Shown here: piece by piece, positions 22,069-33,095 of the stretch
Numbering within the stretch: position 1 is the first letter of the stretch
Layout: every line of letters starts with the position of its first letter
Assembly: GCF_932526225.1 (NCBI RefSeq)
Contig: NC_064039.1
Coordinates: forward strand, 7,067,459 to 7,131,458
Direction: 5' to 3'
Length of the DNA: 64,000 nucleotides
Source of the DNA: Nematostella vectensis
Lineage: Eukaryota; Cnidaria; Anthozoa; Actiniaria; Edwardsiidae
Program-made: the position numbers and the translations under genes
Notes under the pieces: model-generated
What the model saw: only the letters and a program-made list of their open reading frames with translations
Told to the model about the DNA's origin: nothing
The model's database searches: none

Positions 22069-22387
22069 CAGGCCAGACCCAGGAATTTTCTTGGGAGGGT
22101 GCGAAATCTGAAAAAGTGGACCTGATTTTCCCTGGGGGGAGGGGGGAGTGATTTCTCTGATAAAAATCCACCACCAAAAATGACCACTCCCAAAAAAACA
22201 AATAGGGATTTTTTTTATGTCTTTGCAGTATCTCCACGGGGCGGTTTTTTTGTCGGATTTGGCTACATACCTGAGTGATCTAGATTATGCTTTATAATTT
22301 TGTCTACAAATAGCACGTTTATTATATTGAGAACCGAAAGTGGACCTTCGGGCACCCCCCCCCCCCCCCCCCCTGGGTACGGGCCTG
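22069..22387 (+). mobile_element. MITE with 5-bp target duplication, family A (copy 2)
   Basis: A 319-bp element has ends CAGGCCAGACCCAGG and CCTGGGTACGGGCCTG, flanked by the exact 5-bp duplication AGACA (22064-22068 and 22388-22392). The interior is homologous to 4865-5228 and 59095-59416 (for example GTGCGAAATCTGAAAAAGTG). Confidence 0.8.
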
Positions 22388-22477
22388 AGACAAAACAAGG
22401 AAGCTATGGGTTACTATGCGCCGAGCCGCCATTTTGTTTTATTCTAGCCGGGGAGGAGGAGAAGTTGGCTATTTGCC

Positions 22478-22572
22478 TCGAGACGAGTGGTTGTCGCCAG
22501 TGGTGGTCACCTATGGTTTTGTCACGAGTGGTTGTCACGAGTGGTTGTCACATGTGGTTGTCACCAGTGGTA
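22478..22572 (+). repeat. Short tandem repeat, GAGTGGTTGTCAC units
   Basis: About six degenerate 13-15-bp units (GAGTGGTTGTCAC, GTGGTGGTCACC) lie next to the family A MITE. No coding or regulatory meaning is evident. Confidence 0.65.
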
Positions 22573-22705
22573 AAAAAACGTTTTGAGTCTAGTAGCGAGA
22601 CTCCTCAACATTTTGATCACGTTTAAAATGTTTACGGTGTTCAAGCCGAATCGGATTGGTCAAAGTAGTTCAGCATGGCCCGCTTTCTGCATCCTCACTG
22701 TAAAA

Positions 22706-22829
22706 CTTGCACGTTTGGTCGAGAATTCATCATGTTTCTTGCTCTCTGATTGTTTGGTAAATAAAAGAAGAAATACCTTAAGAGTAGCCAATTAGGGAGC
22801 GAGAATTCTCGACCAAACGATAAAGTTTG
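22706..22829. repeat. Inverted-repeat element (CGTTTGGTCGAGAATTC ends)
   Basis: CGTTTGGTCGAGAATTC near 22710 is inverted as GAATTCTCGACCAAACG near 22805, with further pairing outside (AAACTTG against its inverse). It is probably a small MITE; no clean target duplication was identified. Confidence 0.55.
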
Positions 22830-22837
22830 AAATGTAA

Positions 22838-23050
22838 TGCCTAGTGCACACTAGTGACATAACGACATAACAAAACAGGCGCGTGCACTCTTTTAAGCCC
22901 GACATAACGACATGAACATAATGACATAAAAGAAAAAAACATGTTTTTTTTTCTTATGTCGTTATGTTCATGTCGTTATGTTGGGCTTATGTCAAAATGT
23001 CGAACCACTCACACTTGAACATATGAACATAAGGGGGCACGCGCCTATGA
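22838..23050. mobile_element. Palindromic Harbinger-like MITE, CCTAGTGCACACTAG family (copy 1)
   Basis: It begins TGCCTAGTGCACACTAGTGA after a TAA and contains the internal hairpin CGACATAACGACATGAACAT / inverse around an AAACATGTTT centre. The same family occurs at 46845-47159 and 51197-51473. The right terminus here is degraded, so the end coordinate is approximate. Confidence 0.6.
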
Positions 23051-23938
23051 GCAGCCTGGTGTCTGTTGTGTTGGCGTGACGTGCGTTACATGTTGCAATC
23101 TAAAAAAAAACAAAGACAGAGATGGATAATCATTTCTCTCTGTCAGAAGAGCATGAAGGACTTGACTGACAAGTTTGTTAGCAATGTTTATCTTACTTTA
23201 CGGGAAAGTGATACCAGCGGCATAAGTGACAGTTCTAAATGAGATTATAAATGCGAGCTGCCGTTACCAATTAAAATCGATTCAGCATTTTAACCAGTTT
23301 ATCCCGTGAACAAAAGACGCGTTGTTTTTCGCAGTTTTTCTTGGCATCAATTGGCGTTTGAATACATTATCGCACTTTCAGTTTGGGCGGCTGAAACTGG
23401 CGGTACTCACTAATGAGACATTGTCATTAACGCCGTTGTTTTGTCATCTCGAAAGAGTAGTCTCTTCCCTCGATTCCCTCTGGGACATACCAATTTTATA
23501 TTGCATAGAGTCTATTTGTCATTCTTTATTGCAACAGAGCGTTTTGTGTAGGAACTTTACAAACATATTAGTTGAGCAAACATTTCGATAGTATGAGCGT
23601 GGGAATATTTGGTTTTTAAACCAAAAATTTCCCGCGCTCGCTTGTTGATCCAAGCATCTGGGAGACTAAGTAGATTGATGTTCGAGTATGAGTTCTTCTA
23701 AGCCTCCACGGAGACCTCAGAGTTTTCTCGCTGTAAAACCCCCTGTGTTTGGGAGGATGGATGTATTCTTTCTTTGATATATCAGTCGCTCGGAGATGGT
23801 CCGGTACACTTGATATTCACTTTGTCGGTCTTGCTTTGTAAGCTCGAAGGTTTAAAAAGTGTGTGTGGAGCCCGTTATTGAATTATAAATGCCCACTTCC
23901 GGATTAAAAGAAGTTTAGTTTCCTATTAAAATCGTCAA

Positions 23939-23998
23939 GGGTTACACTTCAATATAATATTGAAGTGTAACCCTTCAATATTATATTAAAGTGTAACC
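23939..23998. repeat. Odd-length perfect palindrome plus a third arm
   Basis: GGGTTACACTTCAATAT and its exact inverse meet at a single central base (23939-23973). A third arm in the inverse orientation, TTCAATATTATATTAAAGTG, follows at once. It lies about 510 bp upstream of the Boule TATA box. Confidence 0.85.
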
Positions 23999-24483
23999 CA
24001 GGAAGGTTTTAGGAGTATATCAAATATTTGTGTAGAGACCATTCTTTGAGGGTCACGTCATTTAGAGTCATCAAGCGCAAAAGAATTCAAACTTCGTTCA
24101 AACTCCTGGAAAGTTTCGCAAGCTAGTCTCATTTTAGCCCTGTGATTTATCTGACATCAAGACTTGTCGGTATTTTCTTCCTGTCAAGAAGAGTAGCTTT
24201 TCAGGTGTTAATGGAAACCAGAGTTTAGTTATGCTGTCAACGAATAATGGCGCTAATCTTGACAATCAAAAAATAACATTAGAGATCACCACCCAACTTG
24301 AGAAATAAATTTACCTTTTTTTTACTGTATTTAAACAGAAACATCCTAGGAAAGCCAACTCCTAATAATAATACAAGTAACCTTTAGGGGGGAGTGTTGT
24401 AATGAGCAAAAGTGTGTTTGGAAAAGCTTTGTTGTGATCAGGCAAGCTCTGTTTTTGATTGGATGACAATAGAAGTGGGCTGG

Positions 24484-24491
24484 TATAAATA
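24484..24491 (+). promoter_or_regulatory. TATA box of the Boule-like gene
   Basis: TATAAATA within TGGTATAAATAGG lies about 100 bp upstream of the ATG, followed by a GC-rich stretch (CCGCGGCG). Spacing implies transcription start near 24515 and a 5' UTR of about 75 nt. Confidence 0.65.
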
Positions 24492-24588
24492 GGCCGCGGC
24501 GTGAGAATTCGTTGTCATTCTCACGTGCGACTTCAAGATATCAATACCTACCTTCGTAGCTCCTTAGAATTTCGTTCTTTTTATCAAA

Positions 24589-27500
24589 ATGGTAAGTTAT
24601 TTTCGTTTCTATGAGCTTGCATCTAAAGAAACGGTAGTAGTTTTCACATGAGGTCGCATGGGCAACTTATTCTGGAATGGAGGAAGCCATTTCAGTGAAG
24701 TTGAGCGGTTTTCCGTTCGTAACATTTGCATATATGGTTCCTCTATTTGCTTGAGAATGATTACCAAAATGAATCGAGTTTTTTCTACAATTCTCGATTA
24801 ACGCACATTTCCTTTTTCTAGGCTAATACATTTTTACTGGGAAAGAGATACCCGAACAAAATTTTCGTTGGAGGTTTGCCGCCCCTGGTAAGTAAATCCA
24901 TTGTCGAAGTGATAACCAAAAGACGGGTTTGTTATGCTTTAAGTGTATTCCCCTTTAGACTCCTATACGTCTTTCTTGTACGACAAAGACGCTTATTTCT
25001 CATCTTTCATTGTAATAAGCGCAGTATTTATTAAGATGCGCTTGCTTCCTTTGCGAGGATTCCCGCTCCTGTGCTCGTTCATTACTCCTACGGTTCCGGT
25101 AATTGCCTACTTGACCCTCTGTTGTTTACGCCGTGTGTGTATAGTTAGCCTAAATGATTTGAAATGGCGTCATGATTAGTTTATTGACAGAGAGGTCAAA
25201 TTTTTAGCTACTGCAGATACGGTATAAATTCTCGGCTTACATACACACGTTTACGTACACGTCTACGCGTTTTCAAGATAGAACTATTTCAAGTACTTCA
25301 ATTAATTTGAGATCGCACTTGAAGTCGAGTTTATTACGAACTACACTAGGGTTCTTATCTTATTTCGACGAATTACCTATTTCTTGTGTAAGGATTTAGT
25401 CTTGGAATGTGTTGATTGTCTTTGTTATACAGCTGGCTTCGTGTGCCAGCCGTGGAATCACCAGCTTTTACTAATTATGGCCGAAACCTGACACGTGATG
25501 AAAAGAGCGGGGACTTAGTTTATATTTACTCATCCGATGATAAGAATAATACCATTTCCCCGGTCAAGTGGAGAAATAGTTTAATTTGGATTCTTGCTTA
25601 TTTTCGTCGGATATGTTAAACGTTTTTGGCCCCAATAGATACCTTTAAAATATATTGGCTTCTAAGCAAAATGTTAACCTTCTACTAGGGGATGACAGTT
25701 GGTAAATTGCACAAGTTTTTGTTTGCTGTTCAAAAGTGGCCATGCAATGATAATCCATACAACAAATATTTACATGACAAATACGCTTTTGATTCCAGAC
25801 AACTGCTGAGGAGTTGGCCAATTTCTTCGCCAATTTTGGCCATGTAGTGGAGTCCAAGGTCATCTTTGACCATGACGGAATATCTAAAGGGTGAGATCAG
25901 ATAACTTCTTTGTGAAATGTTAGAGGCGGAGAGGGAGGGGGGGGGATGGGTGTGTCCTATCACTTACTGGTGCTGTTGTCTTTCTTTCATTCAAGCTCTT
26001 AATGTGTATCAGCGGCTTTCCACAGGGGTCGACCCCCGGGCTAACCGCGGGCAATGTGGGGCGTTATTAGAGATTGTAAGACAATTTTTGCCCTTGGGGG
26101 AGGGGAATTATATCGCATTTGAAAATATAGTACTTACCCACGCCATGGGATTACCCTGGCAATTTGTATGGTCAGCAGTATTAAAAAAGATTTCCTGTCG
26201 TTTGTACTTGTGGCTTTTGACGTCGCCTGTAATAAGTCCTATGCACAGTTAAGTAATAACGAAATTTGTATCGTGCCCCACCTGTACGTCGCGTGCAATA
26301 TATGTCCTTGAGCGCTTCTTGTTGAAAAAGGTCTTGAGTAAAAAATTCACAGACGTTTCACATGTATTTCTTGCAAAACAATGGGAAATTTTATTTCCTT
26401 GTATACAGCTTATTTGGAACTTAAATTGTTTCCGAGAAGTAATGATTTTTTCACTTTTTTATCGCTCCATACCCAGGGAGGATTTTAAGCACTTCGATTG
26501 AATGCTTTTGCAAAATCCCCCATGGTCCCCGGGGGTCTACCCCTGGGGAAAGCGGCTTATACACCCATTAAGTAGTCAGTAACGAAAATAACCCCAAAAC
26601 AATACAGCAGGCAAAAATCTTAAAAATAATAATCAGTCGAGCAAATCGAGCTGAAAAAAAATACTGAACAGAAAAAAGCAGACACTTCCAGAGTGTGTGG
26701 CTCAGTAAATTTTTAGGGTTCATCCTTTGGTTTAAGCCCCCCCCTCCTATTTAAATAACCTTTCCTATTCTTTTCATCGGTAGGTATGGCTTTGTCAGTT
26801 TCCGTTCTCAGGAGGATGTGTCCTGTGTTAAGGCTATGGGAACCCTTTTCCTACGCAACAAGAAATTAAATTTGGGTCCAGCTGTCAAGAAAGAATTAGC
26901 TTCAAACATCCCACCCGAGACAGTAATAGGTATGAATTAGCCATATGAGAGTTGTTAGTAGTTTGGTTGTAATAGGAAATATGCTAGAAAAGTCTAATTG
27001 TTTGATACAGGGTGTATGGGATGTTTTTATCAAGTTAAAAGCCTCAACCATCTCAAAGTGCTGTACTTCAGAATGTGTTATTTAACTTGATTTTTTTTAA
27101 ATTTTGATTTCTTGTTTTTTTATGAAAGACCAGTGATTCATTCATTCTACCAGCCCTGTATTTTTTGTAATGCCTCTAGTTCATTGTATTGCAGTGCCAA
27201 ATGCACCATCCAAGGGAGTCTACTACTACCCACAAGCAATGGTAAGTCTATGATTGCTATATTCTCTTGGGCTAATGGCTTTTATTTTTCAGAAGGGGGA
27301 AGGGGACCAATCTACTTATTTGCAAGCTTGCAAATAAGTACATTGGGTTCATGTTCATGTTTTTTACTGCAATTTCGAGCATTCTGCAAACTTACTCAAA
27401 GGGATTCTACTTACAACTGCATTCTCCTTCCATCAGTGAAAACTTTTGAAGTTTTGTACTGACCAACACTTCCTTGATGGCTTTTAATTACATTCACAGG

Positions 27501-28489
27501 TTGAACCCTAATGTATTATATTCATGTTTATATTCTTTCTTTTAGAATCAATATGTATACTACCAAATGCCACAACAAGCTAACCCAACTCCAGGTATTG
27601 TATATTATTTTATAATTATAGAGTAATTTAGGTCATTTTTAGTAGGAAATTCGTAGCTTCTTGTGCTTTTAAACCATTTCTGATGTGTCCAATATTTTTT
27701 TGAGGTTGACAACAAGAACTACTTGTGACAGTTCTTGGAAAAATGAGCTGCTTGAGAAAAAAAGGCATAAAGCAAATTAAACCAATATACTATGTGCACA
27801 AAAGTTGTTTTGGTCCTTATTTTTTTAGCTACTTTTAACCTCTTTTGTCATAATTTACCATTAATTTTTATTATTATTCTAAAGGGTACTACTATGCCGT
27901 TCAAGGTGACACAGTATTCTGGTACCCAGCCACAAGCCCAGCTACCATGCAGTATAATCAGGAACAATGCACAGCGTGCCAGGTATGTAGCCTGTGAGCT
28001 TTCGTTAAATTATCTGACTAACAAATGTGTAAATCAAACCTACACTAACTTAATGCTAAAATTGTCAAGATAAATTTCAAGAGAATGTCAAGCAAATTTC
28101 CATCAATGGGTGTCAAAACTCTGCAGCAAAGATTTGTCTTCATAAATGTTAACATGTCAGCAATCATGTGTGGTGTTTCTATCGATATATCTTTACTGGA
28201 AGCTGTTAATATGGATTTTGAAAAATCCAAAAGGCACTGCTATTAAGTTACTGCCCATGTCAATTTCATTTTATTCCTTTATATTTGCTCTTTGAAAGAT
28301 GTGTTTTACAATGGTGCAAACAGTAACAATTTGATTTTTATTTGTGTCTCCTTGTGTTCTGTCAACCATCTCCCCTTAGTGTTAAGCTTACCTTTAGGTG
28401 CAATTTGACTTCAGGTTGAACCAGAACAAAGACCAAAGAAAAAGAGGAATCCTCTACCACCCAGGTTTAGAAGAAATCGTAGCCAGTGA
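24589..28489 (+). CDS. BOLL: Boule/DAZ-family RNA-binding protein, complete
   Basis: Exons: 24589-24591 (the ATG alone), 24822-24887, 25799-25890, 26784-26929, 27195-27241, 27546-27594, 27885-27982 and 28415-28489 (TGA), all GT-AG and in frame, 191 aa. One RRM spans about residues 12-95, with RNP2 (KIFVGGLP) and RNP1 (KGYGFVSF) joined by an LNLGPAVKK tail typical of Boule/DAZL. The rest is Tyr/Gln/Pro-rich (VYYYPQAM, QYVYYQMPQQ, GYYYAVQG), like the DAZ region, and ends basic (RPKKKRNPLPPRFRRNR). Family members bind 3' UTRs and promote translation in germ cells, including meiotic entry. The stop overlaps a usable donor (CA|GTGAGT at 28486); splicing to 28658-28721 would stay in frame and give 211 aa. 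One intron holds a transposon (26003-26567). Confidence 0.88.
26003..26567. mobile_element. TTAA-targeting MITE (piggyBac/Kolobok type) in a Boule intron
   Basis: Inverted ends TGTGTATCAGCGGCTTTCC and GGAAAGCGGCTTATACACCCA, each flanked by TTAA (25999-26002 and 26568-26571). Subterminal GGGGTCGACCCCCGGG and CCCGGGGGTCTACCCC also pair. It is 565 bp with no transposase. Assignment to a TTAA superfamily rests on the duplication only. Confidence 0.7.
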
Positions 28490-29526
28490 GTGCAGTAAAT
28501 TGTGCCATTAATATCCAGCTAGCAGACTTAATTCTTATTGATGTGTCTATTTTGTATATGACTGGGCAGGCCAATTAAATAACTAGATAGAAAGCTTTCT
28601 ACGAGGGTATCTTACTTGCTACTTTTTTTCTGGATCCTTGGGGTGTGTTTAAAGCAGAGGCAGAAACAAATACAGAAATGCAGATCCATTGAAACTAGCC
28701 AGTTCCATCTCAAACAGGTGATGCCATGTACACACATTGTTTGAGCTACACCATTTTTAAATAGTCTTCATATTCTAAACTAGAGATGGTATCATGTCAA
28801 ACAGCCATTTTCTTTGCAATACTACTTCAGTTCTATTTTTATAGGAAGGGGGCTTGATGTATATTATTGATGTGAAGCACAAAATCGATAAGGTAGTCCA
28901 GTGTTATTTGTATAAAGAAAGAGTATACTTTTGTGATGTCTAAGTATTTTATAGCTGTTTTCCAAGAAGTAACTTTTATAACTTTAAAGTCTCATGTAAA
29001 AAATGTAAGTAGTTTTTTCCTCTGATCCATTTTTCTCATACTTGGATTTGTTGTAAAACAATGGCCTGAACTGTTATAAAATATAACTGCTCTAGGAAAC
29101 AACAAGCAACAGTTGATTTGATTTCAGAATTACAATGTTGGTGTAGATTTTTTTACCCTGGACCATTGTGACAATAGATGCAGATTTTACAATACAGTAA
29201 TATAGTTCTATCCATAATCACAGGAAACCTCCATTTCATTATTTTAGTGAATCTTTTAATCTATTCTCATACAGGGGATTGTCTCAATCTTATTAGTATG
29301 TTCTTATATAATGAATTTATATTTTAATAATTTCATAATAATTTGTTGCCTAGCTTTTTACCTACTGTGTACTGTATTTTTATTAGCATATTCTGCTTAA
29401 GCCTGTTGCTGTAAGAAGAAAATAGAATGAACATTTGAGGTTGTGAATGGATTTTCAGATTGTCTTGAGTCTTTTTGCACTATACTTCATTTTCTGTATT
29501 TATGCACTATGGTAGTAAAAATGTCC

Positions 29527-29532
29527 AATAAA
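29527..29532 (+). terminator. Polyadenylation signal AATAAA, Boule-like gene
   Basis: AATAAA in CCAATAAATATTGTAAATATT, about 1 kb after the stop. The AT-rich stretch between contains no open frame and reads as a 3' UTR. Its position between convergent genes makes it the likely Boule 3' end. Confidence 0.5.
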
Positions 29533-30266
29533 TATTGTAAATATTATCTACATACATTTGTTGTTTGAGTAAAATTTTCAGATATCATGTGGCGATATGG
29601 ATGGACAAGTTATGCAAATCAGCTGCAAAAACTGTTTATTTTTAATAATACACCCCCCCCCCCCTAGTACAAACTCTGTTGGTAATACATATGCTTCAAG
29701 CAAAACCTAAGATTGAACCTTTTCAGGGGCAGATCTAGCTTTTTGCCAGGGGGAGGGGGTGTGACCCAAAAATTTTCATCATGATTTTACATTTGTAACT
29801 ATTTTGAAATGAACAGACAATGAAACTATAAAAAGGCAGCCCAAGGGGGGGGGTTAAACCTCCTTGTCCCCCTCCCATAGATTTGCTACTGCTTGTGTGC
29901 TTAGATTCACCCTTCACATACCAAGGCGGAGGGGGAGCCTGCTTGTGTTCTGGGTAAAAAATAGAAATTATGGAAAGGGACCTTCTCATATAAAAATAGT
30001 AACTATTTGCTTAATTTGCAAACAGGGTAAATTAAATGAAAAAACACTACAAGATGAAGCGGGTAGGGACAGGGTAATAGATCAAATGGGAATGCGCTCA
30101 AACATCAGCAAAACTTCTCTGATTTCAGGGAGCCGTACAACAGCTTCAATGTTAATTTTTATCCCTGATAAAAATATTTTTTTTTCTCATTGCTTTAGTT
30201 TCACACCATGCAACCTGATTCTTCGAAAAATATCTAACAAACATTTATGCTATAATTATTTTTATG
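29533..30266. other. Space between convergent Boule and BNIP1 3' ends
   Basis: No gene. A CAGGGGCAGATCTAG-like transposon end near 29726 and poly-C/poly-G runs suggest a degraded MITE to about 29900. The sequence close to 30266 is probably the BNIP1 3' UTR. Confidence 0.45.
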
Positions 30267-32425
30267 TCACCAAACACTTGGAAGTCTCTTTTTTACAACG
30301 TATAACACTGTAACAACAAATAATACAACACCGCAAAAAATCAGTAATCTATCTGTCACCTCTCTTCTGTTGTACTTATTTAGGAGATTTTTACTTGCAT
30401 TGATGACCCCAGATAGTCCCTTGTACTCTTCCTGTGTTGAATGAACAGTAGCAGAGGATGAGGCTGTAGACAGACAGAAAAAGTAAGCTGTCAATTCCCT
30501 TCTCAGGTACACCTCACCCAACATCTACTCATCAACATGTCCGACATCATCTACACATGCACACATCCAAAATAACCTTCAAAATAAAAAAAACCAACAT
30601 CAACACACACAACCTCACCTAATATCTGCACGTCTTCTTCAGCATGGCGTACTTGGCTTTCCATCATTCTTGCTATGCTCATCAAATCCTTTGTGATGTT
30701 TCCTGTTGTTTCTGCTAAGCTCTCCTTGTTAAAGTTTCTGAAATTAGCCAAAAAAATCTAGTCTGCTTAGAAGCCGCTTATAGTGTCATGCATGCCTTCC
30801 CCACAAGCTGGGGAAGGGTTGTGTGACACTTAAAGTGGCTGCTTTGAAAAAAAAATGGGAAACTTTTTTCTAACTTAGGTAATCAGCTACAGAATGTGTG
30901 GTACTGAACAGAAGGAGGGGTGTCCCATATTGTCTATACCTTTTTCGAATGTCACTTGATGAGTTTCCAAAGAGAGCTTCCTTCTCCCCTCGGTCAATAA
31001 CCTCTTTGCAAGCCAAATTAGCTTTGCGAATTGAAGTTTGCATGCTGTAAGAAAAAGAGAAAACATATTGGATACAATGCTTGAAGCAAATTTTTATGTA
31101 TAAAAGAGATTTACAATCAAAAGTTAATATATCAAAACCTCAACAAATTAGTTTTCATTAAAAAAGGCTTAATGTTTGCTATCAAAAAGGAGAGCGGGGG
31201 AGGGGGGGGGTACATGTTCTCCCTAAACCTCCCCACCATGGTCTTGAGGACCCTCATAAATGTGTAGCATTTTCAACTTTCATGTCCCCCCCCCCCCCCC
31301 CCAATAAAAACTTTCTCACCTTGCTAGTTCTTTGTGATGCTGCTCAGTGATAACAAGTATTGCATTTTTGTCAGTTTCTTTGTCTTGTTCATGAGCCAAT
31401 TGCTCAAGATGCTATGGTGCCAAAAAGAAAAGAAAACAAATCGTAATGTAATATGTTAATGATCCCAGCTAATACTTGTTTTGTTTAGGATGCAGGATTA
31501 TGTTCCTTGCAATCTTTTATTTTGATTTTTCTTTTATAATATTGAGCAAAGATTGAATTTTATAATAAGCCTAAGAACAGCCTGACACGATTTTCGCCTC
31601 AGAAACACTTTAACTGATGTAAATCTGTGGTTAAATAAAGTTATATGGACATCATAGGCCATATCCAGGAAGAGGGGATGTGAATTTCCACACTCAATTG
31701 GAAGGTACACCCAAATGAAAGAAAATGAGTACTACCGCAAGTGAGTATGAGTTCACTAAGGAAACTGGTATGCTCAAAGGGAAAACATCCCCTCCCTATC
31801 CCTGATCAAAGTCCTCAGGGGGGGCAAAGGGTTTTTTAGTAGTCCATGATAAGACCCAATTTGCTCCATGATTCATGAAAGCAGGAAAATTTAGGCCATA
31901 ATTTGTAAATTTCTATATCATATAAAATTGTGTTTTTTTTTATAAATTTCGCTTTCTGTTATTTGTGAAAACCGTGAAAACCATTACCCGTGAAAATGCG
32001 GAAATTTGGTCCGGATTTCCACCTTCAACCTTCAACCCTTCCCCTCTTCTCCTCCTTGAGTCCTAGGTATAGGCTTGTGTACTCTGCCTACCTTGTTATT
32101 TGCCAAAATCAAAAGAGAGATCTAGCTACCTAAATATCTTAAGCCACAAATTCTCACCTCTTATTTTATAAAAAACATCTAACATTACTTTTCCAATGGA
32201 TCAGCTGATTTGAAAAATAAACACCCGAAAAGTTACCTGTATTTTTCCTTTTAAAGATTTAATTGTTCGTTTGGCGCGGGAATTTAGTTCATCTAATACT
32301 TTTAAAGGTCCATCGCAGCCTCGTATCTCTTGCACGATACTCTGTATTTCAAATTCCAATTTAACAATGTCCCTAACTTGGATTTTGGCCTGTATAGGCA
32401 CATCTAACGTTTCGTTGGCCTCCAT
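30267..32425 (-). CDS. BNIP1: SEC20/BNIP1-like ER SNARE, complete (5 exons, 233 aa)
   Basis: Exons in transcript order: 32425-32237 (ATG), 31411-31320, 31044-30940, 30737-30619 and 30463-30267 (TGA). The junctions are GT-AG and the 702-nt sum is in frame, close to the ~228 aa of the human protein. No in-frame ATG lies just upstream, supporting this start. The N-terminal half is helical (IVKLEFEIQSIVQEIR, HLEQLAHEQDKE). A SNARE-like helix follows (SLAETTGNITKDLMSIARMM), then the family signature YNRREVTDRLLIF, one hydrophobic anchor (CGVVLFVVTVLYVV) and a short basic lumenal tail KKRLPSVW. The product is predicted to be a C-tail-anchored ER membrane SNARE acting with syntaxin 18 in Golgi-to-ER transport. 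It shares a 670-bp upstream region with the divergent NSD gene. Confidence 0.92.
30762..30840. repeat. Hairpin repeat (AAGCCGCTTATAGTGTCATG arms)
   Basis: About 79 bp folds into one long hairpin: AGAAGCCGCTTATAGTGTCA pairs with TGTGACACTTAAAGTGGCTG, and the inner CCTTCCCCACAAG pairs with CTGGGGAAGG. One arm of the same family lies at 1483-1527. It sits in a BNIP1 intron within 25 bp of an exon. Confidence 0.75.
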
Positions 32426-32809
32426 TTTTAATTTTTTACTACGACCCAGCTCGCTAAGAGTCAAGGGAGTCTCGAGTTCTTCTCGAGGGTTCGTCGTAGC
32501 ATTGTCGGAAATAGTACGAGTACGGCATGTAAAAATCCTTATAAAATTTAAATTTGTTTATTAATCAAAACAACCACTTGTTGCGTCTGCTAATATTCTT
32601 GTTATTTGCAAAATCGACATAAAACAAGCAAATTCTTCACCTTTCAAGTTTGTTTGCTCTTAAAACATTCCAAATGTAGAATACAACATAATGCGATATA
32701 TGGTTAATGTCACATCATTTTTTGAGATATTGAGCATCCTGATTTAATAAAAGAGAGCTTAAGATGGATTAAGAAAGATGGTATATATGTATATATATAT
32801 ATATACCAA

Positions 32810-32890
<81 letters not shown>

Positions 32891-33095
32891 GTGTACTATC
32901 GTATATTGAATTTTCGGAAGCCCCTCGGGAGACCGCCAAAATTCAGACCATGTGCAATCGAATAACCAATCAGAGCGCGAGCTATATTTTGCCCGTCCGA
33001 CGTTCGTTTGGAAGGTTTCACTGCTCGTCGCTACTAAAAGTGCACAACTGTAAAATAGAAATCTGAGTGTCTCTAACGCTCGGCCATCGTATTCG
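32426..33095. promoter_or_regulatory. Divergent BNIP1-NSD promoter region
   Basis: Only 670 bp separate the two start codons, so both promoters must lie here. The centre holds a (TA)n tract (32782-32852, interrupted) running into about 37 T. No TATA box in good position was recognised on either side. Confidence 0.55.
32782..32889. repeat. (TA)n microsatellite followed by poly-T
   Basis: Two TA runs, the longer about 39 bp (32814-32852), directly precede a run of ~37 T. The tract lies between the divergent BNIP1 and NSD starts and may act as nucleosome-excluding DNA. Confidence 0.9.

Larger units (their letters stand above)
20442..24483. other. Intergenic region between divergent zinc-finger and Boule genes
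   Basis: About 4 kb without a well-supported gene. It contains a GCATGCGCA (NRF1-like) element near 20835, a family A MITE, a short tandem repeat, two palindromic elements and a perfect palindrome near the Boule promoter. The zinc-finger transcript start should lie within a few hundred bases above 20441. Confidence 0.6.

Noticed and set aside
25416..25619. Possible extra exon in the Boule intron
   Set aside because: It has an acceptor-like start and an open frame, but using it would interrupt the RRM between RNP2 and RNP1 and its sequence is unlike the family.
29726..29900. Another hAT-like MITE (CAGGGGCAGATCTAG end)
   Set aside because: The opposite end is imperfect and no target duplication could be found.
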